A stretch of DNA of 64,000 bases from Tritrichomonas musculus (Eukaryota > Parabasalia > Tritrichomonadida > Tritrichomonadidae), in the NCBI GenBank assembly GCA_039105265.1, contig JAPFFF010000003.1, positions 1,674,001 to 1,738,000 on the forward strand. Direction: 5' to 3'. Position numbers and translations under genes: made by a program. This document shows positions 23,401 through 30,890 of the stretch, one piece after another. Positions within the stretch are counted from its first letter, which is position 1. Each line of letters opens with the position of its first letter. A model generated the notes under the pieces. It was not told the DNA's origin and searched no databases. It worked only from the letters and a program-made list of their open reading frames with translations.

Positions 23401-24215
23401 TGTTAAATGTATATGAAGACAAAGCTATTATCATTTCACGAAAGAAAGAAGATACAGAAGGTATTATTTTAAGTTTATATGAATATGAGAACAATGAGAT
23501 TCGAAGTTTTTTATATGATCGAATCAAAAGTGACGACATTGAAAGCATAATTAATGATGGTAACATCAGTTCGAGTATTTTACACAGTCTTGTATTCATT
23601 GGACTTTATAAAGAAGAAACATTTTTATATTTAAATTGTGAATCGGTTGACCATTTTGAAATGATGAACATTGGTGATGACAAAATCATCAGTATTCCAT
23701 ATGATGAAGACTATGACACCGAAAAGATCCATGGCTTCAAATTCATTGACAAGAACATCAATGAAAATCTTCGATTTCCAAGCACTATTCACTTCTTTGG
23801 TAAGAACACCATCAACATCTACAACATTGACTCATTACCACCTTCATTTGCGTTTCATGAAGCATCTACTCAGCCATTGCAATTTGATGATGTTGAACTT
23901 CCGCCAAATAATATTAAAAAGCCTCCAAGTGTCCAACTTGGAAAGTTTTCTATTTGCCCACCATCAAGAGACGTTTTTAGTCAGCGTCATCTAATAGGAA
24001 GCAATAATCAAAGTGAGCAATCGGAGCCAGCTTCTACTCAATCTGAAGACCAAGAAAGACGTGCTTTTAGACATAGAGACTTGTTTAGTCGTCCAGGACA
24101 ATCCAATCGTGCATTTGGCGGTTTTAACTTTGGAAATAACCTATTTGGCCGTCCAATGACCATTAATCAACCTCAACAACAAAGAAATAATCTACCAAAA
24201 CGTTTTGGTAAATAA
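14406..24215 (+). CDS. Giant protein with seven tandem predicted beta-propeller modules and an FG-containing tail
   Basis: 3269 residues from the ATG at 14406 (the codon before it, in frame, is TTG). Seven copies of a ~350-residue module are separated by Lys/Ser/Thr/Glu-rich linkers of ~100 residues. Each module is rich in short beta strands, including LKLLWTYKIESDKLRSMKII, EYPLICINTTEGIDILTL, CFIITTKGEILFINEDEIYI and FPSTIHFFGKNIINIYNID. The late part, with FLYLNCESVDHFEMMNIG followed by the FPSTIHFFG... strand, resembles the closing blades of Nup159/Nup214 N-terminal propellers. The C-terminal ~120 residues are disordered and carry FG dipeptides (GGFNFGNNLFGRP). One linker, before copy 6, holds a long acidic Glu run. 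A giant nucleoporin-like scaffold is my best inference. A non-nuclear propeller protein is the alternative. Copies 2-6 are almost identical in DNA, so an assembly collapse or expansion could alter the true copy number. Confidence 0.85.
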   Translation: MQDHENNVIIDTKISIELPRDDMEMPPDPPKFPINKENEKIKITENKNSKTFDNIEIKPYIHDISSTFSIMSIYNEATKQIEIYDLNETYKTQTEQTEENTIDNSSNENVELKLLWTYKIESDKLRSMKIIENEEYPLICINTTEGIDILTLKTGEIYQVIKINEGGNNKTKWSPTRPTELVNLSYNHTLFTYDIIKRQYEIISSGVSCFIITTKGEILFINEDEIYICHNKEDILNKKRIFNNNINMLNVYEDKAIIISRKKEDTEGIILSLYEYENNEIRSFLYDRIKSDDIESIINDGNISSSILHSLVFIGLYKEETFLYLNCESVDHFEMMNIGDDKIISIPYDEDYDTEKIHGFKFIDKNINENLRFPSTIHFFGKNIINIYNIDSLSMEVEEPWYFPVQEPTEPPILFDELKLPTKKQINTSSTKPSKSTKSTKLKKSKTKKSRIQSVESPEEEEIETSEEAIISIDVSEEIKMEKTETESPVDPPKFPINKENEKIKITENKNNKTINNNEIKPYIHDISSTFSIMSLYNETTKQIEIYDLNETFKPSTGDNENENENDNGNENGNSELKLLWTYKIESDKLRSMKIIENEEYPLICINTTEGIDILTLKTGEIYQVIKINEGGNNKTKWSPTRPTELVNLSYNHTLFTYDIIKRQYEIISSGVSCFIITTKGEILFINEDEIYICHNKEDILNKKRIFNNNINMLNVYEDKAIIISRKKEDTEGIILSLYEYENNEIRSFLYDRIKSDDIESIINDGNISSSILHSLVFIGLYKEETFLYLNCESVDHFEMMNIGDDKIISIPYDEDYDTEKIHGFKFIDKNINENLRFPSTIHFFGKNIINIYNIDSLSMEVEEPWYFPVQEPTEPPILFDELKLPTKKQINTSPTKSTKHKKSKTKKSQISTTEPLGGEEIETSEEAIISIDVSKEIKMEKTETESPVDPPKFPINKENEKIKITENKNNKTINNNEIKPYIHDISSTFSIMSLYNETTKQIEIYDLNETFKPSTGDNENENENDNGNGNDNSELKLLWTYKIESDKLRSMKIIENEEYPLICINTTEGIDILTLKTGEIYQVIKINEGGNNKTRWSPTRPTELVNLSYNHTLFTYDIIKRQYEIISSGVSCFIITTKGEILFINEDEIYICHNKEDILNKKRIFNNNINMLNVYEDKAIIISRKKEDTEGIILSLYEYENNEIRSFLYDRIKSDDIESIINDGNISSSILHSLVFIGLYKEETFLYLNCESIDHFEMMNIGDDKIISIPYDEDYDTEKIHGFKFIDKNINENLRFPSTIHFFGKNIINIYNIDSLSMEVEEPWYFPVQEPTEPPILFDELKLPTKKQINTSPTKSTKHKKSKTKKSQISTTEPLGGEEIETSEEAIISIDVSEEIKMEKTETESPVDPPKFPINKENEKIKITENKNNKTINNNEIKPYIHDISSTFSIMSLYNETTKQIEIYDLNETFKPSTGDNENENENDNGNENGNSELKLLWTYKIESDKLRSMKIIENEEYPLICINTTEGIDILTLKTGEIYQVIKINEGGNNKTKWSPTRPTELVNLSYNHTLFTYDIIKRQYEIISSGVSCFIITTKGEILFINEDEIYICHNKEDILNKKRIFNNNINMLNVYEDKAIIISRKKEDTEGIILSLYEYENNEIRSFLYDRIKSDDIESIINDGNISSSILHSLVFIGLYKEETFLYLNCESVDHFEMMNIGDDKIISIPYDEDYDTEKIHGFKFIDKNINENLRFPSTIHFFGKNIINIYNIDSLSMEVEEPWYFPVQEPTEPPILFDELKLPTKKQINTSPTKSTKHKKSKTKKSQISTTEPLGGEEIETSEEAIISIDVSKEIKMEKTETESPVDPPKFPINKENEKIKITENKNNKTINNNEIKPYIHDISSTFSIMSLYNETTKQIEIYDLNETFKPSTGDNENENENDNGNGNDNSELKLLWTYKIESDKLRSMKIIENEEYPLICINTTEGIDILTLKTGEIYQVIKINEGGNNKTKWSPTRPTELINLSYNHTLFTYDIIKRQYEIISSGVSCFIITTKGEILFINEDEIYICHNKEDILNKKRIFNNNINMLNVYEDKAIIISRKKEDTEGIILSLYEYENNEIRSFLYDRIKSDDIESIINDGNISSSILHSLVFIGLYKEETFLYLNCESVDHFEMMNIGDDKIISIPYDEDYDTEKIHGFKFIDKNINENLRFPSTIHFFGKNIINIYNIDSLSMEVEEPWYFPVQEPTEPPILFDELKLPTKKQSSLKKSAIHKELNKITNKNIEKRKSNIIPLKRQTEEIEYDEEEEEEEEFEEEEEEEDFDEELIDNVEQLQVSIDVSKEIKMEKTETESPVDPPKFPINKENEKIKITENKNNKTIDNNEIKPYIHDISSTFSIMSLYNETTKQIEIYDLNETFKPSTGDNENENENDNGNGNDNSELKLLWTYKIESDKLRSMKIIENEEYPLICINTTEGIDILTLKTGEIYQVIKINEGGNNKTKWSPTRPTELVNLSYNHTLFTYDIIKRQHEIISSGVSCFIITTKGEILFINEDEIYICHNKEDILNKKRIFNNNINMLNVYEDKAIIISRKKEDTEGIILSLYEYENNEIRSFLYDRIKSDDIESIINDGNISSSILHSLVFIGLYKEETFLYLNCESVDHFEVMNIGDDKIISIPYDENHTLEKIHGFKFIDKNINENLRFPSTIHFFGKNIINIYNIDSLSTQVKRPWLFSIQEPSEPSILYKSIINAVKIKKVQMARLKASTVSVDVNKKVLPIRTQLKPYRKVYPIPINSQNNDIKIFQSESSKAFQKMQFKPYVYDVSSHFGIMCVYNELTKQVETYDLNKVFNSHESHSRSKKYKYLWSFKTDSNSIKSMKIIENEEYPLICINTTEGIDILTLKTGEIYQVIKINEGGNNKTKWSPTRPTELVNLSYNHTLFTYDIIKRQYEIISSGVSCFIITTKGEILFINEDEIYICHNKEDILNKKRIFNNNINMLNVYEDKAIIISRKKEDTEGIILSLYEYENNEIRSFLYDRIKSDDIESIINDGNISSSILHSLVFIGLYKEETFLYLNCESVDHFEMMNIGDDKIISIPYDEDYDTEKIHGFKFIDKNINENLRFPSTIHFFGKNTINIYNIDSLPPSFAFHEASTQPLQFDDVELPPNNIKKPPSVQLGKFSICPPSRDVFSQRHLIGSNNQSEQSEPASTQSEDQERRAFRHRDLFSRPGQSNRAFGGFNFGNNLFGRPMTINQPQQQRNNLPKRFGK
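14487..23836 (+). repeat. Seven-copy coding tandem repeat, ~1.4-kb unit
   Basis: Copies begin (at the GATCC(A/G)CC of the PPKFPINKENEK segment) at 14487, 15876, 17253, 18630, 20007 and 21477; a seventh, diverged at its start, begins near 22770. Spacing is exactly 1377 bp between copies 2-3, 3-4 and 4-5. It is 1389 bp between 1-2 and 1470 bp between 5-6 because linkers differ. Copies 2 and 4 share variants (NENGNSELKLL, linker VSEEIK before the copy). Copies 3 and 5 share others (NGNDNSELKLL, VSKEIK). This indicates duplication of a 2754-bp dimer. Each of copies 2-6 also has a short GAGAAT microsatellite encoding NENENEND. Confidence 0.95.
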
Positions 24216-24387
24216 ATTAGCAAGCTTTTATTTTTAAAAAATACTTTTTATACACTTTAATAATTATTGATTTTTTATTTATTGAGTATGACCAAATATA
24301 TCACATTATTTTTTTTGATGTTGAAAAAAAAAAAAAAACATATCACTTTTAGTTTTTGTATTTATAGATAGAGTTACAAAATAATAA

Positions 24388-25548
24388 TTACCGCATGGGA
24401 TAGGTGAGAAAGGCCTTAGAACATGAGAAATAATGCTCTTTCCCTTCAAAGAAAGCATCAAGTTGCTTAAAAAATCCTTCCCATTGGAAAAATTCAGAAG
24501 ATACATTCCGCATTACTTCTCTTAACTGCGAAAATTCAGATTGTTTCATTTTCCTTATTCTTAGGCTTGTTCTCGCGAATTCTTGAACGTTTGTGAGAAT
24601 GGAAAAGCTGCCCCAATTCAGTTTTGGAAAATAAGGAAGCCAATGAACAAAATCTGTAAAAATAATAGGAATTGCAGCACCCATCCTAATAATTTCAAAT
24701 GTTCTATAAGTGGCAACAGCAATTCCACGAGGAGAAAGAGCAAAAATGGAATTGCTAATAACTTCTTCCCAGTTGTCTTTCCTACATTCATAAAAAAGGG
24801 AGCCAAAAATTGCTCTTGTCATTTCTAATGTTTCCTTTCTTTCACCACTTGATCTTGGATTTCCACAAAATGAAATAAAGTGGTGTTTTTCATCATAATC
24901 TGATGAACTAAAGGCCATCAAAACAGATGTATTGGATGATGTAGAATATACTGATGAATAAGATTTTTCTAAAGGTTTAATATCGCATTGTATCCATGGA
25001 ACTGCAACATGTCCCATTCCAGACGCGCTAAAAACTAGGATGTTTGGAGGGAGGTGGCGAGAAAATAACTTATGTCCCGTGAATCCAAAATCTGATTCAC
25101 TCAAGACAAAATAAAGGTAGTCTGGATCAAGTATTTCCAATATTGGTTGAACTATTTGCTTATAATTACGTTCATTGTTTTTCCATATAGTGAACCAAGG
25201 AACAAATAGAGGAATAAATGGTGAGAAATATGAAAGAGGTTTATCTTTATATCTTTTAATGAATTCATTTTCAAGAAATGGGCCATCACACGTGTTGTAT
25301 GAAGGCCTTTCCAGATCATTAAATTGTTTAATTAATTTATTGATTTTAGCATAATGAACTTTAGCTCTCTTTGTATTTGTTGGAAGATACGTTTTATTTG
25401 CTGGATTTTGGAGGCATCTTTTTGTCTCATTAATAAAGATCGGATCAATAGATTTTGGAGAAAACTGAAAAACATTGATAGGATATGGAACACGGTCTGA
25501 AAATGTAAAAGTAGTTAGCATGAAAACCAAGAGATAATACTGGTTCAT
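24388..25548 (-). CDS. Exostosin-family (GT47) glycosyltransferase
   Basis: 386 residues from an ATG at 25548. A hydrophobic N-terminus (YYLLVFMLTTFTFSD) looks like a signal peptide or signal anchor, so the catalytic part should lie in the secretory lumen. The key family signature is near residues 265-300: NSIFALSPRGIAVATYRTFE followed by GAAIPIIFTD. This equals the exostosin donor-site pattern 'kSkFcLvPrG...sSyRlfEal..GcIPVi.sd'. The preceding SFCGNPRSSGERKE matches the 'FrG..r....Rk' region. Exostosins transfer sugars from UDP-sugars in glycan synthesis; the substrate here cannot be told. Several cysteines fit a lumenal fold. The gene is convergent with the giant repeat gene (~170 bp between stops) and divergent from the golgin gene (86 bp between starts). 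Confidence 0.82.
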   Translation of the reverse strand: MNQYYLLVFMLTTFTFSDRVPYPINVFQFSPKSIDPIFINETKRCLQNPANKTYLPTNTKRAKVHYAKINKLIKQFNDLERPSYNTCDGPFLENEFIKRYKDKPLSYFSPFIPLFVPWFTIWKNNERNYKQIVQPILEILDPDYLYFVLSESDFGFTGHKLFSRHLPPNILVFSASGMGHVAVPWIQCDIKPLEKSYSSVYSTSSNTSVLMAFSSSDYDEKHHFISFCGNPRSSGERKETLEMTRAIFGSLFYECRKDNWEEVISNSIFALSPRGIAVATYRTFEIIRMGAAIPIIFTDFVHWLPYFPKLNWGSFSILTNVQEFARTSLRIRKMKQSEFSQLREVMRNVSSEFFQWEGFFKQLDAFFEGKEHYFSCSKAFLTYPMR

Positions 25549-25634
25549 TTTAATTCATGAAACGAAATAGATTTGGTTAAAAATAGGTTTCTATTTGAAT
25601 TTGGTCGAAACATTCATAAATTGAAAAGCCCAAA

Positions 25635-27533
25635 ATGAATGATGAAAATGAAACAGATCTAAATAAAGAATCACCAACACAAGACATTGAGCAACTAAGA
25701 AAACTCCTTAAGAAATCTATTAATAAAAATAAAACTTTGCATGGCGAGTTTCAAAAAGTTCTTGACAATAATAAAACGCTTGAAGAAGCTGTGAGAACAA
25801 GGACTGAACTAATTCTTCAATTAACAGCAGAAAAAGAGAAAAATTCTGTTCGTGCTAACGAGCTTCAAGAAAAATTAGATGAAAAAGAAAAAAAAATTCA
25901 AGAAATGACTCAAGTATTAGAACAGAAAGATAAAGATTATCAAGATTTTTCGCAAAGTAATACTGATATAATAACAGCCTTTAATGAAGAAAGATCAAAG
26001 TTAAATCAAGAAATTTTTAATTTGAAAGCAGAAATTGAAAAAATGGAAGAATTAAAGAAACAAATTAGTAATATAAATGCAGAAAAAGAAGAGCTTCAAA
26101 ATAAACTTTCTTCAAACAATGAGAAATACCAAAAATTATCAAAAGAATTGTTCGATTTAAAGAAGCAAATCGCTCTTAATCAGCCAACGCCTACAGATAT
26201 TCTGCTTGATTTTTCGCCACAACTAGACACTCAATCAGCAGAAACAACAGCAAACGATGAAATCAATACAAATAACCAAGAATTATCAGGTTTAAATCTA
26301 AGCAAAGAAAATAATCAACTTAAGGAACAAATCGTTTTATTGACAAACGAAATAAGTCAATTAAAAGGTCGAATTCAATTAGAAAAAGAAATTATCGAGA
26401 AGCCAAGTCCTGACTCGCTTTTTGCTTTCAATGAAGAAAAAAAGAAATTTAACGAACTTCGTCAAAGCATGATACAAGAAATCGAGGATAAACAAAATCA
26501 AATGAAAGCCGAGAGAACCTCGCTCGAAGAGCTGAAAATGACAGTAAGTAATCTATCAAACAAGCAAAGACGCGATCAAGCAAAATTTGAGCAAGAAAGT
26601 TATCAATTTCGCCAAGAAAAATCTAAATTTGACGATTCCAAGCGTGAATTAAACCAGAAACGAATGAACCTTGAAAATGATATTGCGATATTCAATCAAG
26701 AAAAAGCTGCATTCAATCAGAAAAAGAGAGAATGTGAAAAAGAGCTAGAAAAACTTGAGAAATTGAAAGAGACAGCTGATCAAGAGGCAGAACGTCTCGA
26801 ATCGACAAGAGCTGAATTTAATGTTCTTGATGAAAAGAATAAGCAATATAAAAAAGATTTTGCTGAATTTTCGGAAAAAGTAAAAGATCTTAATGAACAG
26901 AAAAAATTGATTGAAATGAAAAGTGCCGAATGTGAAAAAATTTTAGCATTGAAAGCTGAAGTTGAAAATACCAAGAATCAGAATGAAATTGAATCTCAGC
27001 ATATTATTGATGAGAATGAGAAAATTGCAAGATTGAATGCTGAAATTGAAGCCCGTCAAGAAACCTTTGAAAAGGAGTCAAAGAGATTGAAAGACCTTTC
27101 AGAAACTCTTGAAAACAAAGATATAGAAATGAGAGAAAGAGAAGTTGCCATTGAAAAGTTCCAAAAAGAATTAGACGAATTTAAACAAGAAAAAGAGAAA
27201 TTAAAGCCTCAATTTGATCTTCAAGCTGAATTAGATGAAGCTTCAAATAATTTTTTGAATGCATCAAAGTTAAATGCAAAGCTTCAAGAAAAAAATAAAA
27301 AACTACTTAATAAAATCCAACTTATAAAAAAGTCAGGATTACAAGTCAATTCGGACTATTTGAAGAAAGTTTTATTACAATTCTTTTTGCAGGACGATTT
27401 ACAAACAAGAAGCTCATTGATACCTGTGATGTTAAGACTTGTTCAATGTGAAGACAAAGAAATTCAGGTTGCTATGAAAAAATGGGCAGACTCACAGCAG
27501 ATTGTTAACCGTTCTTTTTGGAGCTTTAGTTAA
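25635..27533 (+). CDS. GRIP-domain golgin
   Basis: 632 residues from an ATG at 25635. Residues ~15-560 are continuous coiled coil (Leu/Glu/Lys/Gln heptads), with a short break near residues 185-215 that is richer in Pro and Thr. The C-terminal 64 residues form a GRIP domain: NSDYLKKVLLQFFLQDD with the conserved Tyr (Y575), then RSSLIPVMLRLVQCEDKEIQ. GRIP domains bind Arl1-GTP through that Tyr and anchor golgins to the trans-Golgi, where the rod captures vesicles. Length and layout, with a long rod and the GRIP domain at the very end, are typical. The Trp/Phe-rich extreme C-terminus (RSFWSFS) after the GRIP domain is a small extension. Confidence 0.88.
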   Translation: MNDENETDLNKESPTQDIEQLRKLLKKSINKNKTLHGEFQKVLDNNKTLEEAVRTRTELILQLTAEKEKNSVRANELQEKLDEKEKKIQEMTQVLEQKDKDYQDFSQSNTDIITAFNEERSKLNQEIFNLKAEIEKMEELKKQISNINAEKEELQNKLSSNNEKYQKLSKELFDLKKQIALNQPTPTDILLDFSPQLDTQSAETTANDEINTNNQELSGLNLSKENNQLKEQIVLLTNEISQLKGRIQLEKEIIEKPSPDSLFAFNEEKKKFNELRQSMIQEIEDKQNQMKAERTSLEELKMTVSNLSNKQRRDQAKFEQESYQFRQEKSKFDDSKRELNQKRMNLENDIAIFNQEKAAFNQKKRECEKELEKLEKLKETADQEAERLESTRAEFNVLDEKNKQYKKDFAEFSEKVKDLNEQKKLIEMKSAECEKILALKAEVENTKNQNEIESQHIIDENEKIARLNAEIEARQETFEKESKRLKDLSETLENKDIEMREREVAIEKFQKELDEFKQEKEKLKPQFDLQAELDEASNNFLNASKLNAKLQEKNKKLLNKIQLIKKSGLQVNSDYLKKVLLQFFLQDDLQTRSSLIPVMLRLVQCEDKEIQVAMKKWADSQQIVNRSFWSFS

Positions 27534-28502
27534 TTTATTATTTTTTTTATTATAATATATTATTATTTTTTTTTTTTTTTTTATCTCTGTTAAACAATCA
27601 TATTTCGGAAATTTCGTGTTATTATTTAGATTTATTGGAAAAGAGAGATATTTAAATATTTATTAATTGATTTTAGATTTGACTTTTAGTAGCAAACTTC
27701 ATAAATAAAACCTATTTCAAAAAACTATACTAACTCGATATACATTGTTTATATGAGGTGTTTATCTTAAATATTACGAGGTATTAAGAAAAATAATTGA
27801 TATTTTGAATTTTCTTATTGAACCACCTTTTCATTGAATATTTCTCTCAAAAATTAAGTGCTGATTGAATTTTTGTATAGTCTCAAAAATATTTTATATT
27901 GCGTTATTTAAAGAATTTCTTTAGTAGAAGCTCGCATCGAATTATCTCTGAAGATGAGATGGCGTTAAATTTCATGCTTGTTGTTTCTTTCATACTCTGA
28001 GATGATCATCGAAATTTCAGATTAAAGCAGAGGAAGAAAAGAACCAAACGCTTTGCTCAAAGATGACGTTTTCTTATTATCAAAATAAATGTTGCGTCTT
28101 ATGATAGCCAAATGGAAAAAAAAATCACTATCTTTTGTTCAATAAATCTTAATGACGTACTAAAAAAAAGAAAAAATTGTGTATATTTTAATAACAATTA
28201 AAACTTTAATATTTTTACTCATTTTAATAAATATTTTCGCAAGATAACTAATAAAAAAAATCGACTTTTTGATAAGAAAAAAAAGAATGATTTCATTCTC
28301 AATTTTTGTTTAAATTCTATTTTTTCTTGCTTTTTTTCTCAATTTTGGTTAAAAATCAATACTTTTATTCTAAGCAATTTCACTTTTTGAGAAGTATGGA
28401 AAAGGTTTTCATAGCTCAAATTTTTTCAATACTCAAATTGGATATCTAAAAATCATTCAATTTTGATATAATTTTCAGAAATATTGAATTTTAAAAGAAT
28501 TA
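27534..28502. other. Intergenic DNA, ~970 bp
   Basis: Starts with a long T tract (~27570-27582) just after the golgin stop. The middle (~27900-28120) is slightly richer in G/C but has no sustained frame on either strand. The rest is A/T tracts. No gene or RNA recognised. Confidence 0.5.
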
Positions 28503-29957
28503 ATGATTGATTATTTACTTGCATTTCAAGTATTCGCTGCAGTATATGTAATGATTGCAATTGGCTATGGATGTGCTGGAATTAAGCTGTTTGATTCTTC
28601 CTACGCTAATGCAGTAAGAAAGATATTAGATTATGTTTGCATCCCAGGACTTATATTTCATCAAGTTGGTATTCGTTCATTTACATATGAAACATTTAAA
28701 CCGTTCTTAATTGGTATGCTTACACAATTAACAATCCAAACTTTTATTCTTTTTATAAGCTTCATTTTTCCTTTTGAATCCAAAAAATATAAATATATTA
28801 TGCTTTTTTATTCATGTTCATACTCTGATTGCCTTTTTGCCTGTCTTCCCATCTCTCAATTTATTTTTGGGGAAACTTACAATTATATTCCAGTAATGTT
28901 ATCAATGGTTCAATATTTAATTATAATGCCCATTCATAATTTAATAACTTTTAAAGTCCTCGGTCCCCCAACTACATCAATAGATGAAAAATCATCAGAT
29001 CATGAATATAAAAATAATGAAGGAGAAGAAATAAACCTTAACGACCTTGATAATAATCCAAATAATTCGATTAAATATATTCCAACTAAAAGAATTGCGA
29101 TTAGCGGTGAGAATATCGAACTAAAATCAAAGAAAAAATCAGAAATTAAGCAACGCTTAAATGATTCAAATGAGAATGATCAGAATGAAGTCAACAGCAC
29201 AAGTTTTCTTGATGAAGAGAATCAAAAGAAAAAAGAAAAAAATGATATTAAAAGCCAAGATAAAAATGATAATATTGACGATATTCATAGTGAATTAATC
29301 AATAAGTCAGATACAAATGAAAATAATATAAACGACAAAGAGCAAGAAAGTTTAATCAATAATGATGATGAAAAAAATGCTGCCGATGAAAATGATTCAT
29401 CACAAAATAAAGAAAGTTGTGTTCAGAAAAAATGTCCTGCATTATATAACTTTGGAAATAAATTCAAGTTGAAAAATGCATGGACAACAATATTTTGGTC
29501 TCTTGTCACTCCAATTAACATTTGTTTTATACTTGGCATCATTTGGAGTATAATTGGAATAAAAATGCCTAAGTTTCTTAGCCAATTTGTTACTGATCTC
29601 GAAAAAGCAGTAGTTGCTGGTGGTCTTTTTGCATCTGGTGTTTTTTTGTGGAGCCATCCTTTCTTTGGATGCAGCCCAATCGAAATTCCACTTACAACGC
29701 TTGTTCATATTGTTATATTACCTTTAATTGGATTCCTCTTTTGCTGGATTCTTAAAGCTGGAAATGTTGTAACGCAGATTATCATTTTTTGTTTAGCAGC
29801 TCCTTCAGCTTTATCTAGCTTTGCAGCAGCAATTTATAATAACTGCACAAAATCTACCATAACATATACATTCTTCTGGACATATTTGATTTGCCTTCCT
29901 GTTTTCTTATTATGGACTGTTTTATTTAATCAAACAAAAATTTTTTATGTAAATTAA
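28503..29957 (+). CDS. Auxin-efflux-carrier-family membrane transporter (PIN-like)
   Basis: 484 residues from an ATG at 28503. Two hydrophobic halves of about five predicted membrane helices each (residues ~1-165 and ~330-484) flank a ~160-residue charged Asn/Lys/Asp/Glu loop. This is the two-bundle layout of the auxin efflux carrier/'Mem_trans' family. Family-like segments include VYVMIAIGYGCAGIKLF at the start, KILDYVCIPGLIFHQVG in the second helix, and GGLFASGVFLWSHP in the second half. The family moves anionic solutes across plasma or ER membranes. The substrate in a trichomonad is unknown, and auxin should not be assumed. The disordered loop is probably cytosolic and regulatory. Confidence 0.8.
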   Translation: MIDYLLAFQVFAAVYVMIAIGYGCAGIKLFDSSYANAVRKILDYVCIPGLIFHQVGIRSFTYETFKPFLIGMLTQLTIQTFILFISFIFPFESKKYKYIMLFYSCSYSDCLFACLPISQFIFGETYNYIPVMLSMVQYLIIMPIHNLITFKVLGPPTTSIDEKSSDHEYKNNEGEEINLNDLDNNPNNSIKYIPTKRIAISGENIELKSKKKSEIKQRLNDSNENDQNEVNSTSFLDEENQKKKEKNDIKSQDKNDNIDDIHSELINKSDTNENNINDKEQESLINNDDEKNAADENDSSQNKESCVQKKCPALYNFGNKFKLKNAWTTIFWSLVTPINICFILGIIWSIIGIKMPKFLSQFVTDLEKAVVAGGLFASGVFLWSHPFFGCSPIEIPLTTLVHIVILPLIGFLFCWILKAGNVVTQIIIFCLAAPSALSSFAAAIYNNCTKSTITYTFFWTYLICLPVFLLWTVLFNQTKIFYVN

Positions 29958-30061
29958 GTTGTATTAAGTTTATTTCATAAATTGCATTTGCAGATATCTA
30001 TATTTTTTTTTCTTCAAATATTTTTCATTCGTTTCCCTATCAAAAGTGTCATTTTTTTATA

Positions 30062-30622
30062 ATGCTATATTTAACCAACATTTTCTTATTTTTAATTCGC
30101 GCGCAAGCATCAATTGAATACCGAGACTGTGAGGGAGGGACTAATTGTAAGAAAGAGTGGGATGGGCAATCTGCCATATATCCATGTAGTTTATTACCAA
30201 ACGAATATCGAATTTGTGTATCAAAAACTCTAGAACGATTTCAGCCATATTTTCCAGATATAAATCCATCAAATCTTACTGGGGATGGATGCAATAATAA
30301 TTACAATAATATTAATATTTTTGGCAGAGCAGTTTGCCAACCAACAAAAGGAATTCAATGCTTAGGTGAGCGTTATTGGGTAATTGATAACTATCGTTGC
30401 TTTGAAGAAGGAACCTATAAATATTCTTATATAACAGCATTGTTCACTTCAATTTTCTTTGGAATCTTTGGTGTTGATAGATATATTCTGGGATATGCAT
30501 TTTTAGGCACACTAAAATTACTCACACTTGGAGGTGTTGGAATTTGGTATATAATTGACATTATATTGTTAACATTAGGAATAACCAAGCCTAATTTTGG
30601 ATCATTTAATAATTCATATTAA
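30062..30622 (+). CDS. TM2-domain protein of the TM2D family
   Basis: 186 residues from an ATG at 30062. There is an N-terminal signal peptide (LYLTNIFLFLIRAQA), a Cys-rich lumenal/extracellular part with about eight cysteines including GIQCLGERYW, then two membrane helices. The second half matches the TM2 domain: YSYITALFTSIFFGIFGVDR, YILGYAFLGTLKLLTLGGVG and IWYIIDIILLTLGI. The conserved DRF-type turn is present as DRY. The final KPNFGSFNNSY resembles the 'P.dGs.w..yY' ending of animal TM2D1-3. In animals these proteins are linked to Notch signalling and endolysosomal functions; here the role is unknown. It follows the transporter gene by ~100 bp on the same strand. Confidence 0.87.
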   Translation: MLYLTNIFLFLIRAQASIEYRDCEGGTNCKKEWDGQSAIYPCSLLPNEYRICVSKTLERFQPYFPDINPSNLTGDGCNNNYNNINIFGRAVCQPTKGIQCLGERYWVIDNYRCFEEGTYKYSYITALFTSIFFGIFGVDRYILGYAFLGTLKLLTLGGVGIWYIIDIILLTLGITKPNFGSFNNSY

Positions 30623-30890
30623 TATACAAGCCAAAAAAATTGAATTATTTAATATTTTCTATTTTGTTGATTAAACATTAATATTAGAATACATAACTCT
30701 CTACATTAGTTTTTTTATCAATAATTAATATGTTCAAATAGATGAAAAAGATAGCCTAATATATATAATTTAGTATTAATATATAATAAGTAATTTACAA
30801 TTTCTATAAAAATACAATTTTATAGTTAGCTGGGGAATTTCATCCGCTCCAGCATTATGATATCAAGCGCGTATTAATTGTTAATAACTA

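Noticed and set aside
14624-23994. Many 60-140-codon antisense and alternate-frame ORFs inside the giant repeat gene
   Set aside because: They recur at the same position in each repeat copy, overlap a strong coding frame and lack features. They are shadows.
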